Shown piece by piece: positions 1 to 11,406 of a DNA stretch of 64,000 bases (positions are counted from its first letter, which is position 1; each line of letters starts with the position of its first letter). Below the pieces are notes generated by a model. The model worked only from the letters and a program-made list of their open reading frames with translations, was not told the DNA's origin and ran no database searches. A program made the position numbers and the translations under genes. Source of the DNA: Spirodela intermedia (lineage: Eukaryota > Streptophyta > Magnoliopsida > Alismatales > Araceae); NCBI GenBank assembly GCA_902729315.2, contig LR746280.1, positions 129,001-193,000 of the forward strand. Direction: 5' to 3'.

Positions 1-991
1 GGCACCTGACTTGGAGGAGGGTGGGGCGGTGAGCGGGACCATAGATATGTTCGTGGTGCCCAGAAGCGTCAGCCACCTCTTGGAGACGCATGCTGCGACG
101 CTCCTCTCCCGGTCTCCGTCCACACGTTTGAGGATCTCCAAGAGGCACTCGTCGGAGAGGGCATTCAGGGAGCACATTTGCTTGCACCGGCTTCCCAACA
201 TCTCCCAGTCTTGAGGGATAAACGGCGCACTGACCCTGGTCCTTTTGAGAGGTGGGAAGAAGACGTCCACGCGAGGAGCAAGAGACAGAAAGATGCCCGC
301 ATCCCCGAGATCTGAGAGCTTCCGCCCTCCACGCGGCCGGATATCGTCATCACCTGGGGAAAGGGGTAACATTAAGCGGGGGGTCAAGATCCATGGCTTG
401 AGCAGGAGAAAATAATCGGCAGAGGAGACGGGGTAAAACATCACCACGAAGGAGAGACGCGGAATCCACGAAGATGAGACGAAACGAGGCGAAGGGATCC
501 CGCCGATCGTAAAACAGCGGGATAAATTAGAACCGGTCGATCGTGCAAAACAGTGGATTAAAATAAGCGCAACACGATATCCCTTGCAGCCGGACGAGCG
601 CGAACGAGACAGTTCCAATGAATATAGGATAGGAAAAGTCCGCACGACCTCCGAAATAGAGAGAGGACATGGGGAAAACGAGGCCGAAGACAACGGAAAA
701 CGGGAGGATGAATTGCGCGTAACGCGGAAGCATGCTCCGCATTAATTTGCCTAAATCAGAAGATCCCAAAAGAAGAATCGGCTCTCTTGAGCGATCCTAT
801 TTTTGCTTTGCATCGGCTGGAAGGGAAACGATGAACGAAAGGCGAGCAGGAAGGTGGGGGAAACCAAAACTCCCCGCTCGGCGGCCGATTGCAATTTTTT
901 CTTGGCCAACAACAGCCCCATCCGCGGAGCACAAGCAGGGGGGGGAAGGGATCTGCGCGGTATTACCTCTACAGCTGACGAGGGCCTGCAT
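1..991 (-). CDS. EIN3-binding F-box protein (EBF1/2-like), 5' part
   Basis: This is the N-terminal part of an SCF E3 ligase subunit. In the EBF family it recruits the ethylene transcription factors EIN3/EIL for degradation. Coding exon 1 is 991..967 (MQALVSCRG, phase 1) with donor GTAATA. Exon 2 runs from 353 (acceptor CCCCAG) off the left edge. The joined start reads MQALVSCRG-DDD, like the family MPALVNYSGDDEF. The diagnostic EBF motif follows (LSLAPRVDVFFPPLKR), then an F-box with LSDECLLEILKR and VSKRWLTLL at about residues 63-105. About 126 residues are visible. The leucine-rich repeats and the regulatory 3' UTR lie outside the window. Whether it is EBF1 or EBF2 cannot be decided. The 613-bp intron after only 25 coding bases matches the family's usual gene structure. 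Confidence 0.92.
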
Positions 992-1991
992 GCTGCCCGC
1001 CGCCGGACGATCGCCACCACCTCTCGGCACCGAGAGGGGAAAAAGAGGGCCGATGAGAGGGGAAAAGAGAGAATAGGCGGCTGCGGCAGGCAGCTCTCTG
1101 CATCAAAGAGGAGTCTTTCAGGCCTCCACCGCCATTAAAATCTATCTATCCGCCGTCCCTTCGGAAGGCAAAGGGGACGTCAAGTGGAGGCTGGCAGACG
1201 GCCGAGGATAAGCACGGAGACCCTCCGGCCACACTCTCCCCTTCGCCTTTTTCCCTTTTCGCCTCTCGAAGTGAGAAAAATGGCATCGAGCCCCTCAGCT
1301 TTGCAAATTTTGCGTCTCGACTTGTCCGGGGGGGCGGCCTCCCCTACGCGGCTCATTTAGTTCCGGTTTTGCTGACTGGGCCCACCGGGGCCTTATCTCT
1401 CGCCTTTTCCGGGAGTGGTCTGCGCTCAGAATAGCGACAAGCAGAGAGGTACAGAGAGCTACGGTCTGCGCTCTCGGCCTCCTCCATCTCCCTCGAAAGC
1501 AGGACAGCGCTCGGATGCGAGAATCGGAAACTGAGAGGCGAGGGGGGAGCCCATTCGAATGCGTGCATGCATGCATGCATGCTTGCTTGCATCATCGATA
1601 GCTTATATGTAGAAGAAGAAGACGAAGAAGAATAAAAAGAAGCCGCCGGCGGCGGCGCGGCTTTACAATCCTGCCCGAGGCGGCGCCGACGCGGGAGATG
1701 AGATCCCCCGGCTGACTGACTGGCTGGGAGTGTACCAGCGGACTCACGGCGACTTTTAACTTTCCGCGTCCGCGCGGGAGGAGAAGGGAGGAGAAGGGAG
1801 GGAGCTTCGGCAGACGAAGAAGGCGGTGGAGGAGCTGCGCAACCGGCTAGCGGTCCCCCGTCTCGCCTCGTCCTCCTTGTATTCGCCACGGCTCCCGCCG
1901 TCCTCTTTCTTCTCCACGCTCCACGCTCCACGCAGGCGGGCAGAGGGGGTCTTGTTGACGATAGATTCGGGGCGGGGCGGGGATCGGTCGG
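992..1991. other. intergenic: EBF leader/promoter and 3' flank of the DUF4050 gene
   Basis: No coding exon was recognised here. The stretch contains an RY-type CATGCA tandem at about 1561-1585, followed by an AAG/AAGAAG-rich tract at 1611-1640. Both upstream and downstream genes read leftwards, so this holds the 3' UTR of the Gag1-like gene and the promoter and long 5' UTR of the EBF gene. Long open frames on the minus strand here are GC-rich leader sequence without family resemblance. Confidence 0.5.
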
Positions 1992-4900
1992 TCAGTCGTA
2001 CATGCCCTCCTGCTCCCAGACGTCCACGAGGAAGTCCACCATCTCCTGCAAGCAAAGCAGAAGAGGAGAAGAAGCAATATGCCATATGAGAGGAGGCAAC
2101 AGCCCTGCTGAAGAAGAGAGGAGGGGACGCGGGAGATGACGTACGGAGAGGGGCACAGAACGAGGGAACGGCTTGCTACTCCCCAGCAGACTATCGTAGG
2201 TTGCATTCCAGCTGCAAGAGGAGGCAACGGGTCAGCCCATCATCATCCGTCCGAGAGCAAACCAAACCGTCTGTTCATGTAATGGGGAGCCAGAAAATCA
2301 AGAAAGCAAGTTATTATCATCATATGCCCGACGTCCATGAAATTCGTTTCGTTCCCTTGCTGTGATCGCAAGGAAGATGCGTTGACCCCTTCGAACAAAA
2401 AATATGCATCCGTGTACATATATGTATGTACGACAGACACCAAGAGAGCCTACACAACTGATCGGTTGAGAAGAGAAAGAGGAAAAAACTTGCTACGCTG
2501 AGCATTCATTATACATGCTTCCAAAACAAAATAAGAGAGTAAAAACGATCATGTGTCGAAAGAATCCGATCATCGAAACTGTCCTGCTCAGGGATAATGC
2601 GGCAGAGGCACCCAAGACCCATCGGCTGGGTGGCTGGAAGGTTACCATCGAAGCAGGGGATCAGTGGCACTTCTGTACCATCAAAAACACTCTTCCTAGC
2701 AAGATCCGACAGAGGCATGATCAACCTATTTTCTAACATCTCTCAGTCTACATCCGATGCCGAGACGGTGCACAGACAACAGGTTTTGCATAAGCTAGAA
2801 GAGACCATCTGCTTAACAAAAAAGAAAACGAGATTGGAAAAGAGTCCTATGCGTGCGCAGAAAAGCAGATTTCTGTTATACATATATGCCCACAAGTGTA
2901 GATCGAAAACAACGTAGCAGAGACTTGCATGCAAGAAGAAAAAAAATTGATTGCCTGCAAACAATAGCGCCAGAGGGAAAAGGTGCGGAAAGAGAACCTT
3001 GACTTTTATAATCCTCTTCTATTTCGCTCTCGCATTTCCCATGCAAGCAAGTATCATGGAAACGGCCCTACCTTAATCCAGGTTCTCGAATAGTCTGCGC
3101 GCCCTTCTCCGGCCTTTTATTTCCTATCCACTGCCGCCTTGTTTGATTCCACAGAAGAACGCCTGCGCAATAAAATTGGGAACAAATAATTACACAAATA
3201 GCAATCATAAATCTTTCAGACATTTTGTTTTGAGTTGTCCTCGTCAAGGTAGAAGGGGATGTACATAATCATTAAACTTCTTCCAATAAACATAGCATGT
3301 TCAGAGTTCAGGTAGGTTTTCTGTTTCCAATTTTCAACAGAGTGCATGAAAAACACCGGAACATATGCTGAAAGAAGGAGGCGGTCCCTCCGCAGTATAG
3401 TTTAAAGTTTAAATGATATTTTTTCTGTTCGACATTGAAAGCGAGTGCGCGAATAATCTAAGTGAGAAACCATTTTCAACTTCACCGTGATTATTTCCAT
3501 CTACATCTCAACCTAACTACATATTTTTAATGCTTAAACCATAATTTTCTCCCTGACATCATTTAGACAATACATTTCCACTACTATCCTGAAATATATC
3601 TATATATATACAGAAAACACCCCAAGGAAGGATATTAGAGTGAGAGAAGAGCTCTTTTATCATCAGTGTAAATACAAATACTGTCGGCCAACAGCCTAAT
3701 TCACACGTTTGCTTTCACACAGCACAATCCAAATGAACACTGAAAGTTACCTCCGACTTACCATGATTCACAAACTCGGAAGCATTGCTCGTGCTGACAC
3801 CCCCATGGATATCGTGGGTTTGTGTTGACGTGCTAATCGAAGAGATACTCCTCTGAGACTGGACACCACTGTTATCCATCTCATAGGTGCTCGTACTCCA
3901 GAAATCGTCAGAAAAACTGGATTTTTTCACTGTTCGTCCACGGATTTTGAGCCCCTTCGAAGGTTCGTCAACCGCAATAATTGGTGTGGGCTTATTACAG
4001 CATCCAAGACAACCACTGCTCTGTTACAAATCCGGTTAACGATTAGCACCATCTTTCCAATTATCAAGGAAGCTAAAAGAAAACGATGTCTGGATTTTGC
4101 GAGACAAAGAAATCCTTGGAGGATCTTGTGATGCAGCACAATATGTCGACCTTATTTCCACCGCAAACGACTTCTTTAGAGTTTCAGGCTGGAGGATAAG
4201 AATATCATGCATTCCTGGTGATATGCAGAGACCGTGGGAGAACGATGAATAGTATTGCCACTACTTCGAAACTCTACGGAAAGGATTACTACAAGGTCCA
4301 TTCTACTAGCGTTCATCTTCTAAAAAAGGCTTCACATAAAATTGTTCGACAGAAGTTTGGTCCTTTCGTCCAATGATTAACCAACACACGGCAGGACTAC
4401 GGTCCTTTATCCAGCTCAGAGATAATTACGAACTTCTGGAAACTAAGGATTATGTTTATAAAAAAAATTCATCATCAGTCCAGACTGGCATTGAAATTCA
4501 TCGCAAAGCAAGATCTTTTCCAACCAGATGGATTTTGATGACTTTTTCATTTGCTGATGGGCATGGATTACGCCGGTGTTTCATTGAAACAGCGTCTAGC
4601 CAAATAGGATAAGTGATGGGACTCAGGATAATAATTTCTGCCTTGCAGAGGGAGAGAGTACAACAAAGAATTCTTGGCAAATTAGTTTCACTCAATGGAC
4701 TCGAACATGAGAGAAACACTATTACATGCCAAAGTTTGCAGGCTCGCGCTATTAATGTATTGAAAACTGTGAAAAGTTGTCTCATCAAGATTTCTGTCGG
4801 AAGAATACTGAAAGATGCAGTAAAAAAACTCCACACAGAAGTTGAGAACGCCTACATTCTAAGTGAAAATCTTTAAATAAAACAACACCATACGCCAGAA

Positions 4901-5742
4901 GGATACAAGAAGAAATTTTCGCTTGCCACAGAAAGCATGCGGCAGGTTCGAATTTTATAGACCAACAGATCAAAGCTAAAATGAAACTATTATGAATTTT
5001 AATTAATTAATTTACAGCGGATGCGGATTTTCTCATGGGGACGTTGCAAGCTTAATGCGAAAACTAATACACAACCCCACCCATCTTGATCCTCAGTACA
5101 TTTATGGTATTGCTTTCACATGTTCGTAAGCTTGGAGTGCAAGGCAAGGTATGCAATTATTGTGGTCAGAATGTCATATATTAACATTTTTCAAACATTT
5201 AAAGAAAAAATAACATGGTCATCAGCCATGCAATTCAAAAAAACTTTGGGGTTTCAGGAAGCATGGCAATCAGGTTGCCATCCCAATACAACCTGCACTA
5301 AAAAATTGAAGACTTTGTTATTTTTATACTAACGAACGGTTGGATACGCGACCAGATCATTGACAGCGTATAAGAAGTCGATCCCTCCATTCAGAAATAT
5401 ATCAGGATGGTATATCTCCTCTCTCCTCCAGAATCAGATTTATTTTTTTCTCCGTTGCTTCAACGGGGAGTCGAAGTTTTCAGAGCAACCAATCAAATCT
5501 TTTTCCCGTCGAAGACGTTTACTATGAAGGTAAAAAGGGGGATGGGGCCAAAGTTGAAGGGAAACACGGAAGATCGCCGTGACAAAGAAACATCCCCGCC
5601 ATCGAAAAAGCAGGAAATGAAGAGAACCGCAGAAAAATAAATAGTATTCATCAAGCTCCCAATTCATGCCGGGGGCCATAACGAAGAATAGAATGAAAGT
5701 AGCTGAAGCGAGAAGGTTTCCGATCCGACTTACCCCATACAT
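1992..5742 (-). CDS. Gag1-like clamp domain protein (DUF4050)
   Basis: Conserved plant protein of unknown biochemical role. The domain name comes from a fungal protein. Exons on the minus strand: 5742..5734 (ATG TAT GGG, donor GTAAGT; least certain), 4020..3762, 3162..3072, 2211..2145 and 2045..1992. All phases close, giving about 159 aa. The N-terminus carries a Cys cluster (SGCLGCC), then TPIIAVDEPSKGLKIRGR, a Ser-rich stretch (VQSQRSISSIST) and EFVNHG. The C-terminal clamp reads LLWNQTRRQWIG, WNATYDSLLGSSKPFPR and EMVDFLVDVWEQEGMYD. I recognise these blocks from plant DUF4050 proteins. The first exon was chosen because it supplies an ATG in phase before a consensus donor; another first exon is possible. 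Introns are 1.7, 0.6, 0.86 and 0.1 kb. Confidence 0.85.
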
Positions 5743-7109
5743 GCGAGAAGTTGGCTGATCCAGGTAGAGATGGATCTACTGTCGCCGCCGCCGGTGAACA
5801 TCTGGACTCTCGATCTATCAACTACGGGAATACCATGTTATCGCGGCTCGCTACAGCCTGCGGCACCAGATCTGGGGCCTCGCCCCTCGAAAGAGGAGGA
5901 CGACGTCGGGAAGAGGGTCCCAAAGTGTGAGAAGGCGTCGCCCCTTTGGACAAGAGGGACCTTCCGTGGTCCTGACCTGAGAACGGAGAGAGCAGGTGAG
6001 TTGCTGTTATGAAAGATTAATAATAGAGATGGTGGGGGAGATTGGAGGGTTATAAATGGCCAGCAGAAGATGATGACGAGAGCGATACAAAGACGACAAA
6101 GGGGACGATCCAACCAGATCTGGTCGATGTCTGCACAACCTCACAATTGGAAGAGATGGATGGGGGACAGAACGAACCAAAGAGATGGAAAACAGATAAA
6201 TATCGTCGCCAAACCAAACCAGCAAGAGCGGGAGATTAACGGCGGGGGGGTTGGGGGTGGGGGGTGTTGGAGAAGGGGACATCAAGGACTGCGCCGCCCG
6301 GTAGAGTTCGCCGTCTCCCCGAGAATAGTTATCAGGCATTCGGGGATCGAATTGGGATTTAGAGGACGGGAGGCTCTCACCCCACCGGAGGCCGACTGAG
6401 ACACGCCCGGCCGCACGCACGCCGCCGCCGCTCCCTTCCCCGGCCGTTTCCCCCCTCGATGACTCGAAATTGCGTATAGCCTGCCGCACCGTGGGGAGCG
6501 GGTATGTATTTACTTTCCAACGGCCTCTAACGTACGGCGCGTCGTGCCCATACCGTGCGGCGGCGAGTGGTTACTTGTTTCCTTAGAGAGGTAACAAGAC
6601 CTCTCTTCTAACGCGCGGCCCCATCTCCCCGTCCCCGACGCCGTAACTCTCTCATACCCCCACCCCAAGTGATTGATGGGTAACCTACCTATCAAGCGTC
6701 CTCAGTTCCTAGGTCCAGGTCAGTAAGCGTCCAAGAATCAAACCCAAATTAGCTTCTTTCCACCGACTCATCCTCTTCCCGGGGAGTTTCTTCGGGGCAC
6801 AAGATAAGAACCCAGGCCCACCCATTGATCCCCAACGCACTGAAATACTGGACGAAACGGCGGCATCCTTGCTTTTTCTTTCAGAAACATCGGCGAGGTC
6901 CTGTAGATAAGCCGAGCAAAATTTATTCAAAGGTCTCACTTAGCCGTGTCGACACCACGGTCATGGCCTCGCTCTAATCCAGAATTCCGACAGAGAGAAA
7001 GCCCGAATAGGAAACAAGAGCGCCAGGGCCGTGGCCTCACGCTCCCCAGAGGCTCTTTGGTCGGGGGTGGAGATCACAGCCTCTCCCGCTCCTGCCGATT
7101 CTACATCAG
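5743..7109. other. intergenic between DUF4050 gene and L36 gene
   Basis: Holds the probable promoter and 5' UTR of the Gag1-like gene (both flanking genes read leftwards) and the 3' UTR of the L36 gene. GC-rich runs near 6240-6480 create long but meaningless open frames. No family resemblance was seen on either strand. Confidence 0.4.
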
Positions 7110-7941
7110 CTAGTCCTTTTTGGTGTTCAGAAGGGATGCCAGACCAACTCCCCACTTGCTCGTGGTCACTGGATCGACCTTGGCGTCCGCACCTGCCAAG
7201 CTGCAACATAAAGCATCATCAGACTAGCTGACCATTGTCGTCAACATCATCATCATCACTAACCACTCGGAGTAGCAGGAAAGAGAAACAGGGTGAGGAT
7301 ACACAGATCAGAGAATCGGCGGAGGACAAAGGCACAGCCCAAAACTTGTCTCATGTTTCAGCCAAGGAAACGGTTTCCAGGAAATGAACACTACACGAGA
7401 GAACGGATGGAGATGGCAAAGCTCGGGGCGCTCTCCCCGGTGAGGATTCTTCATCAGATTTATCAAAGTGGTCCGAGTTGCGTGGTTGCACGATGATCGG
7501 CAATGGTTTCAGCAACATTCGATAACTAACAGTGACTGATTGATAAGAACAAGCAAGTAGTAGAAGATGGGTGCCAAATTTGGAGTGGCCACAGCAGACA
7601 AAAGCTTGCACGATCCAATAATATATGTCACAAGTGGTGGAAACCTTTCGGCAAATAAGAATAATCATGGCATAAAGAATAATTTCAACAGATAACATTA
7701 TAAAATCAGAGTCTTGTGGGTAAACAAGCATGAACAGCGCCAACAGGAAAATGATAAATAAAAAAAGCAAATAGAAAACAAATGCATACACAGGCGGCAG
7801 TGGGCCCTCATAGGCAAATGTCGACACGCCTTGCCGCTGCTTGTGCTTCGGATTGGCAGTGCACAGAATGTACACCCTTCCACGCCGTTTGACCGTCTGG
7901 CAGAACTGGCAGAGCTTCTTCACAGATGACCTTACTTTCAT
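7110..7941 (-). CDS. 50S-type ribosomal protein bL36 (probably mitochondrial)
   Basis: Smallest protein of the bacterial-type large subunit, so it should act in an organellar ribosome. Exon 1 is 7941..7790 and exon 2 is 7200..7110, joined through donor GTATGC and acceptor TTGCAG in phase 2, giving 80 aa. The start [14 protein letters not shown] and the core [19 protein letters not shown] are typical. The zinc-ribbon ligands C11, C14, C27 and H33 are all present. The plant extension continues FAYEGPLPP and ends [13 protein letters not shown]. Bacterial L36 ends near residue 38, so about 42 residues are a plant-specific tail. It matches the nuclear At5g20180 type as I remember it; no cleavable transit peptide is evident. 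The 5' UTR probably continues upstream through at least one non-coding exon. Confidence 0.93.
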
Positions 7942-10010
7942 GGCTGTCCAAGGATGAAGAAGAATAAGTGACAACAAAAAAGATGCAAAAGCATCAGCGT
8001 AGCACAATAATGGCAACTTCAGCGAATGCAATCACTGAAGCATTCTTGAATTTACGACTCACAGGATGATCATTATGTAGTACACCAAGAAATAATGAAA
8101 AATTAGGCATAAGGAGTTTTCACCAAATTATGCAGGACCAGAACGGTGAGGCTCTGAAACAATCTACGGGGAGTTTTCCGTGGATTAAGTAACCCAGAGT
8201 TAGGCATAGATGAGCTAGTACAAGGAATTTGGGGAACCATGTTTTACTTGACATCATGCTCTATCAGTGGAATAGAAGCCTTTTATGAACCAAGAGTACA
8301 AGAGGTAAGAGAGAATTGTATCAATAAAATGATCCCACCAAGCTCAAAAAAAAATGAATCTTCAGATTGGGGTGAATAGCAGGCTCGCCAATAGGAAGAT
8401 ATCGAGCGAAGTTGTACTAAAAAATCCACTTTTTCTCAAAATGGCATCTCATCCCAGAAACGATTCTCAATTAGCCGTGCAACAAAAACTTCGGAAAACA
8501 GAAAGAAGTCAAGAATGATATGTCTATATTAGACATTAGAATTAGGGGCAGATCCTGCTGATAAAACTTTGAAACAACGTGTTTGGCATCACATATCGTC
8601 GGGTTTTTTTTCAAAATGACCGAACGAATAAGGAAGAATCAGTATCATGTTTGCCCATGTGTGACGCAATATCAAGCATTTTATCATAATCTTCGATACG
8701 ACAGTCATAAAACAAGCTCTGGAATGCCTACGTTTGGCTATCTTCTAACGAGGATAGAGAGAAATGGGGGCAATCTCTTGATAGATGGGACGCTGTTTGC
8801 GAGTACAAATTCATCGCGCCTTTGAAAACAATCTGAGACTCGAGATTTCAAGCAACCAGATTCATCACGAGAAGCACATCCTCCTCATCCACGAGGTGCC
8901 CCCCGAAAGAACAAAAGGCGAACAAGCAACAGACATTCGCGAGAAAGCACGGCATCATCCTCAGGGTTTGACGACAATTACAGAAGAAAAGACGCAATCC
9001 ACCTGGCAAAGGGAAGGGGCGCGCGTAGGAAGCTGCGTTGTGGCCGAGATCGTACCAGAAGGAGGAGCCGAACGAAGGCAAGAAGGAGACGGTAGGAAGA
9101 CTCTAGGGCATCCGTTAATCCCAGACAGAGGACGTACGAAAATATGAAAAATTATACATTAATGCTACAAGAAACATATTTGTGCATGTATCCTCCCTCT
9201 TTCGAAGGCGTTGTGAAACTCCGGCGGCCTGGGAGGGGAGGGAGAGAGAGAGAGAGAGAGCGAGACGGAATACCCGGGAAGAATTTTTCCCTCTCCTTCA
9301 GTTTTCAGCAACGACGAAGAGCGGGGCATGGCGACCATCCCAAACCGGCTTGGTCTCAGTCACGGATGGACCTTCGGAGAGAGAGTTGCAGAGATTGGCG
9401 CGGAGCTCAGGGAAAGAGTTCAGCCTGCGGAATGGTAAGGTCCAGATCTCCCTCTCTCGCATCGACCCTCTTAGAGGGTTCGCTTCTCTCTCCTCCTGGA
9501 TTTCTTCAGGAATCTGCTCGTTACGCTTTACCCCCATGGTGCCACCTCTCTCTCCCTCACTTACTCTCTGATTAAGACGCTCGGAAGACGACGTTTGATC
9601 ATCGTCCCGGCTACCAACAACCCGCACATGCCGCATCTTGGTATACACACCGGTAGGGAGCGCACGATCTAACCTCGTCTCCTCCGCGCCAGCCTTCGGC
9701 TGTTACGGCTCCCTACCTGGCGCCACAAGTGGGCTTGCCCAGACTGATTCTACCGCGCAGTGCCCACCGACTACAAGGCGGGCCGCGGGAACGACCGGAA
9801 TCCATTCAATCGTCAAGAAAACCCAGAAAAAAAAAACTTTTTTCCGAGTGATCGATTCCAATTAGTTGGCCCGTTAAATGCTAGTTGTCGATTAAGAAAG
9901 CGTTTCGACGCCACTCTGGTCTCTATTCACAACCATGATGATCTCACTTAGCTGCTGACGCCGCTGGTTTGGGTGGGGGCGATGGGACCGGGGGGATGGG
10001 CAGGGGTCAG
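7942..10010. other. intergenic, L36 promoter/leader and 3' flank of the next gene
   Basis: AT-rich from 8050 to about 8850, then GC-richer with a (GA)n run at about 9240-9262. No coding exon with family resemblance was seen. The GC-rich part near 8990-9120 could be a non-coding first exon of the L36 gene. Confidence 0.35.
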
Positions 10011-10605
10011 TCAGTAAGAGCAAATGACCCGGTGGTTGCGATCCCGCAGCATCCCGCTGTACAGAGCTACCCAGTTCGCCGGCATTACTCCGCGCCCCAG
10101 GTGCCTGCATTCCGACACGCCGCCGCCGCCGTCGCCGCCGCAGACGCGTGGAATCCCCGGCGGGGTCGCGACCTCCACCATCCCGGTTGGGGGGGAGTCT
10201 TCTTCCTCCTCCCACTGGGACCTGCGGCCTTCAATGTACCTCTCCATCACGCGCTCCGCAAAATGGACCCTCCTTCCCCCCGTCTTGCTCGCCCTCCGCT
10301 GGCTCCTCTTCTTCTTCGGATCTGCAGGTTTTGGCTCAAAAAAGAAAAGAAAGGGGCCTCTCCGGTGAAGAAAGGAAAGAAGAAGAAGAAGATCACAGAG
10401 ACTACTGCTAGGAGTCCAGAGGAACAGAGAGGGAAAGGAGCAGCAGCGTACCGGCGATGCACGGCCGGGGAAAGGCGGGAGGGGGATCTGTGCCGGCCAA
10501 CTGCCCGGGAGGTCTCTGCCGACAGATCACGAGGAAGATCAGGGTGCCGGAGACGGCCATGGCGGTGGCCAAGGCCACCGCGTGAGAGGATACAGAGCAG
10601 GTCAT
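10011..10605 (-). CDS. small single-TM plant protein of unknown function
   Basis: Two exons, 10605..10452 and 10321..10011, joined in phase 1 (donor GTACGC, acceptor CTGCAG), giving 154 aa. The N-terminus has one hydrophobic segment at about residues 8-28 (SHAVALATAMAVSGTLIFLV) followed by CRQR. A basic stretch (PKKKRSQRRASK) and the motif RRVHFAERV come next, then an acidic and Gly-rich middle. The C-terminus MPANWVALYSGMLRDR is conserved in a family of small plant proteins I recognise but cannot name. Function is unknown. The layout suggests a membrane-anchored protein with a cytosolic basic tail. The gene stands alone, 0.5 kb from the TBC gene in the same orientation. Confidence 0.82.
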
Positions 10606-11141
10606 CGCGGAGAGGGGGGGAAAGACGAATCAAGAAAGGGCGACGAGGACGAGGGGAGGACTAGAAGGCAAGGCAGGGAGGAGGCTTGATGGGGGGTGGC
10701 GACGATCGCGACAAGGGAAAATCTGCGGAGCGATGGCGCGAGAGGTATCTTCATAGGAGGAGGAGGAGGGCCCCTGCCTCACCCCTCGGGCCTCTTGTCT
10801 CTTCTCCGTGCAGACGCCAAGACTTGGCCTCTGACCACACGATCTGCTGCTGCTACAGACTCTTCGCTGTTTTATAAAATAAGTGGTAAATAATTGGTGG
10901 ACCTCCGCCCTCTCTCCTCGTTCTCTCTCTCCCTCTCTCTCCTGTCCCTCGTCCTCATCCTGTCGACATCAACCAGAGGGGGCCGCAAATGACAGTGCGC
11001 GGGCCACCGGCTCTCGAAGATTCAGCCGGGGAAGTAAGGATCTGACTTTTCCACAAGCCAGTCAGCCGGAACCGACTGTGCGTTATATATCTAATAAATG
11101 TTGACGACGCGAGGAGAAACCCCGAAACGGGGCGGCGGATT
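10606..11141. other. intergenic between the small TM gene and the TBC gene
   Basis: Promoter of the small TM gene and 3' UTR of the TBC gene, both on the minus strand. CT-rich near 10910-10960. No exon was recognised. Confidence 0.35.
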
Positions 11142-11363
11142 TCAGGTGGGCCCCCGGGATTGCGGCGTCACCACCTGCCCGGCCACGTTCAGCAGACGCT
11201 CCAGGTCCACGCGAGGGTAGCTCTGCAGGAGTTTCACATTCGCCATGAAATCGCCCTCCAGCAGCTCCCGCCTCACGCACAGCAACATCGCGCAGCAAAC
11301 CCTCAGCAGCATTTCCTGCAAGACCCACCACCCCAATCCAACGGTCATCCGCTCCCTCCGTTG

Positions 11364-11406
<43 letters not shown>

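Noticed and set aside
6007-6489. 160-codon minus-strand frame in a GC-rich stretch
   Set aside because: Pro/Ser/Arg-biased, no recognised motif, and it lies in the promoter/leader of the DUF4050 gene.
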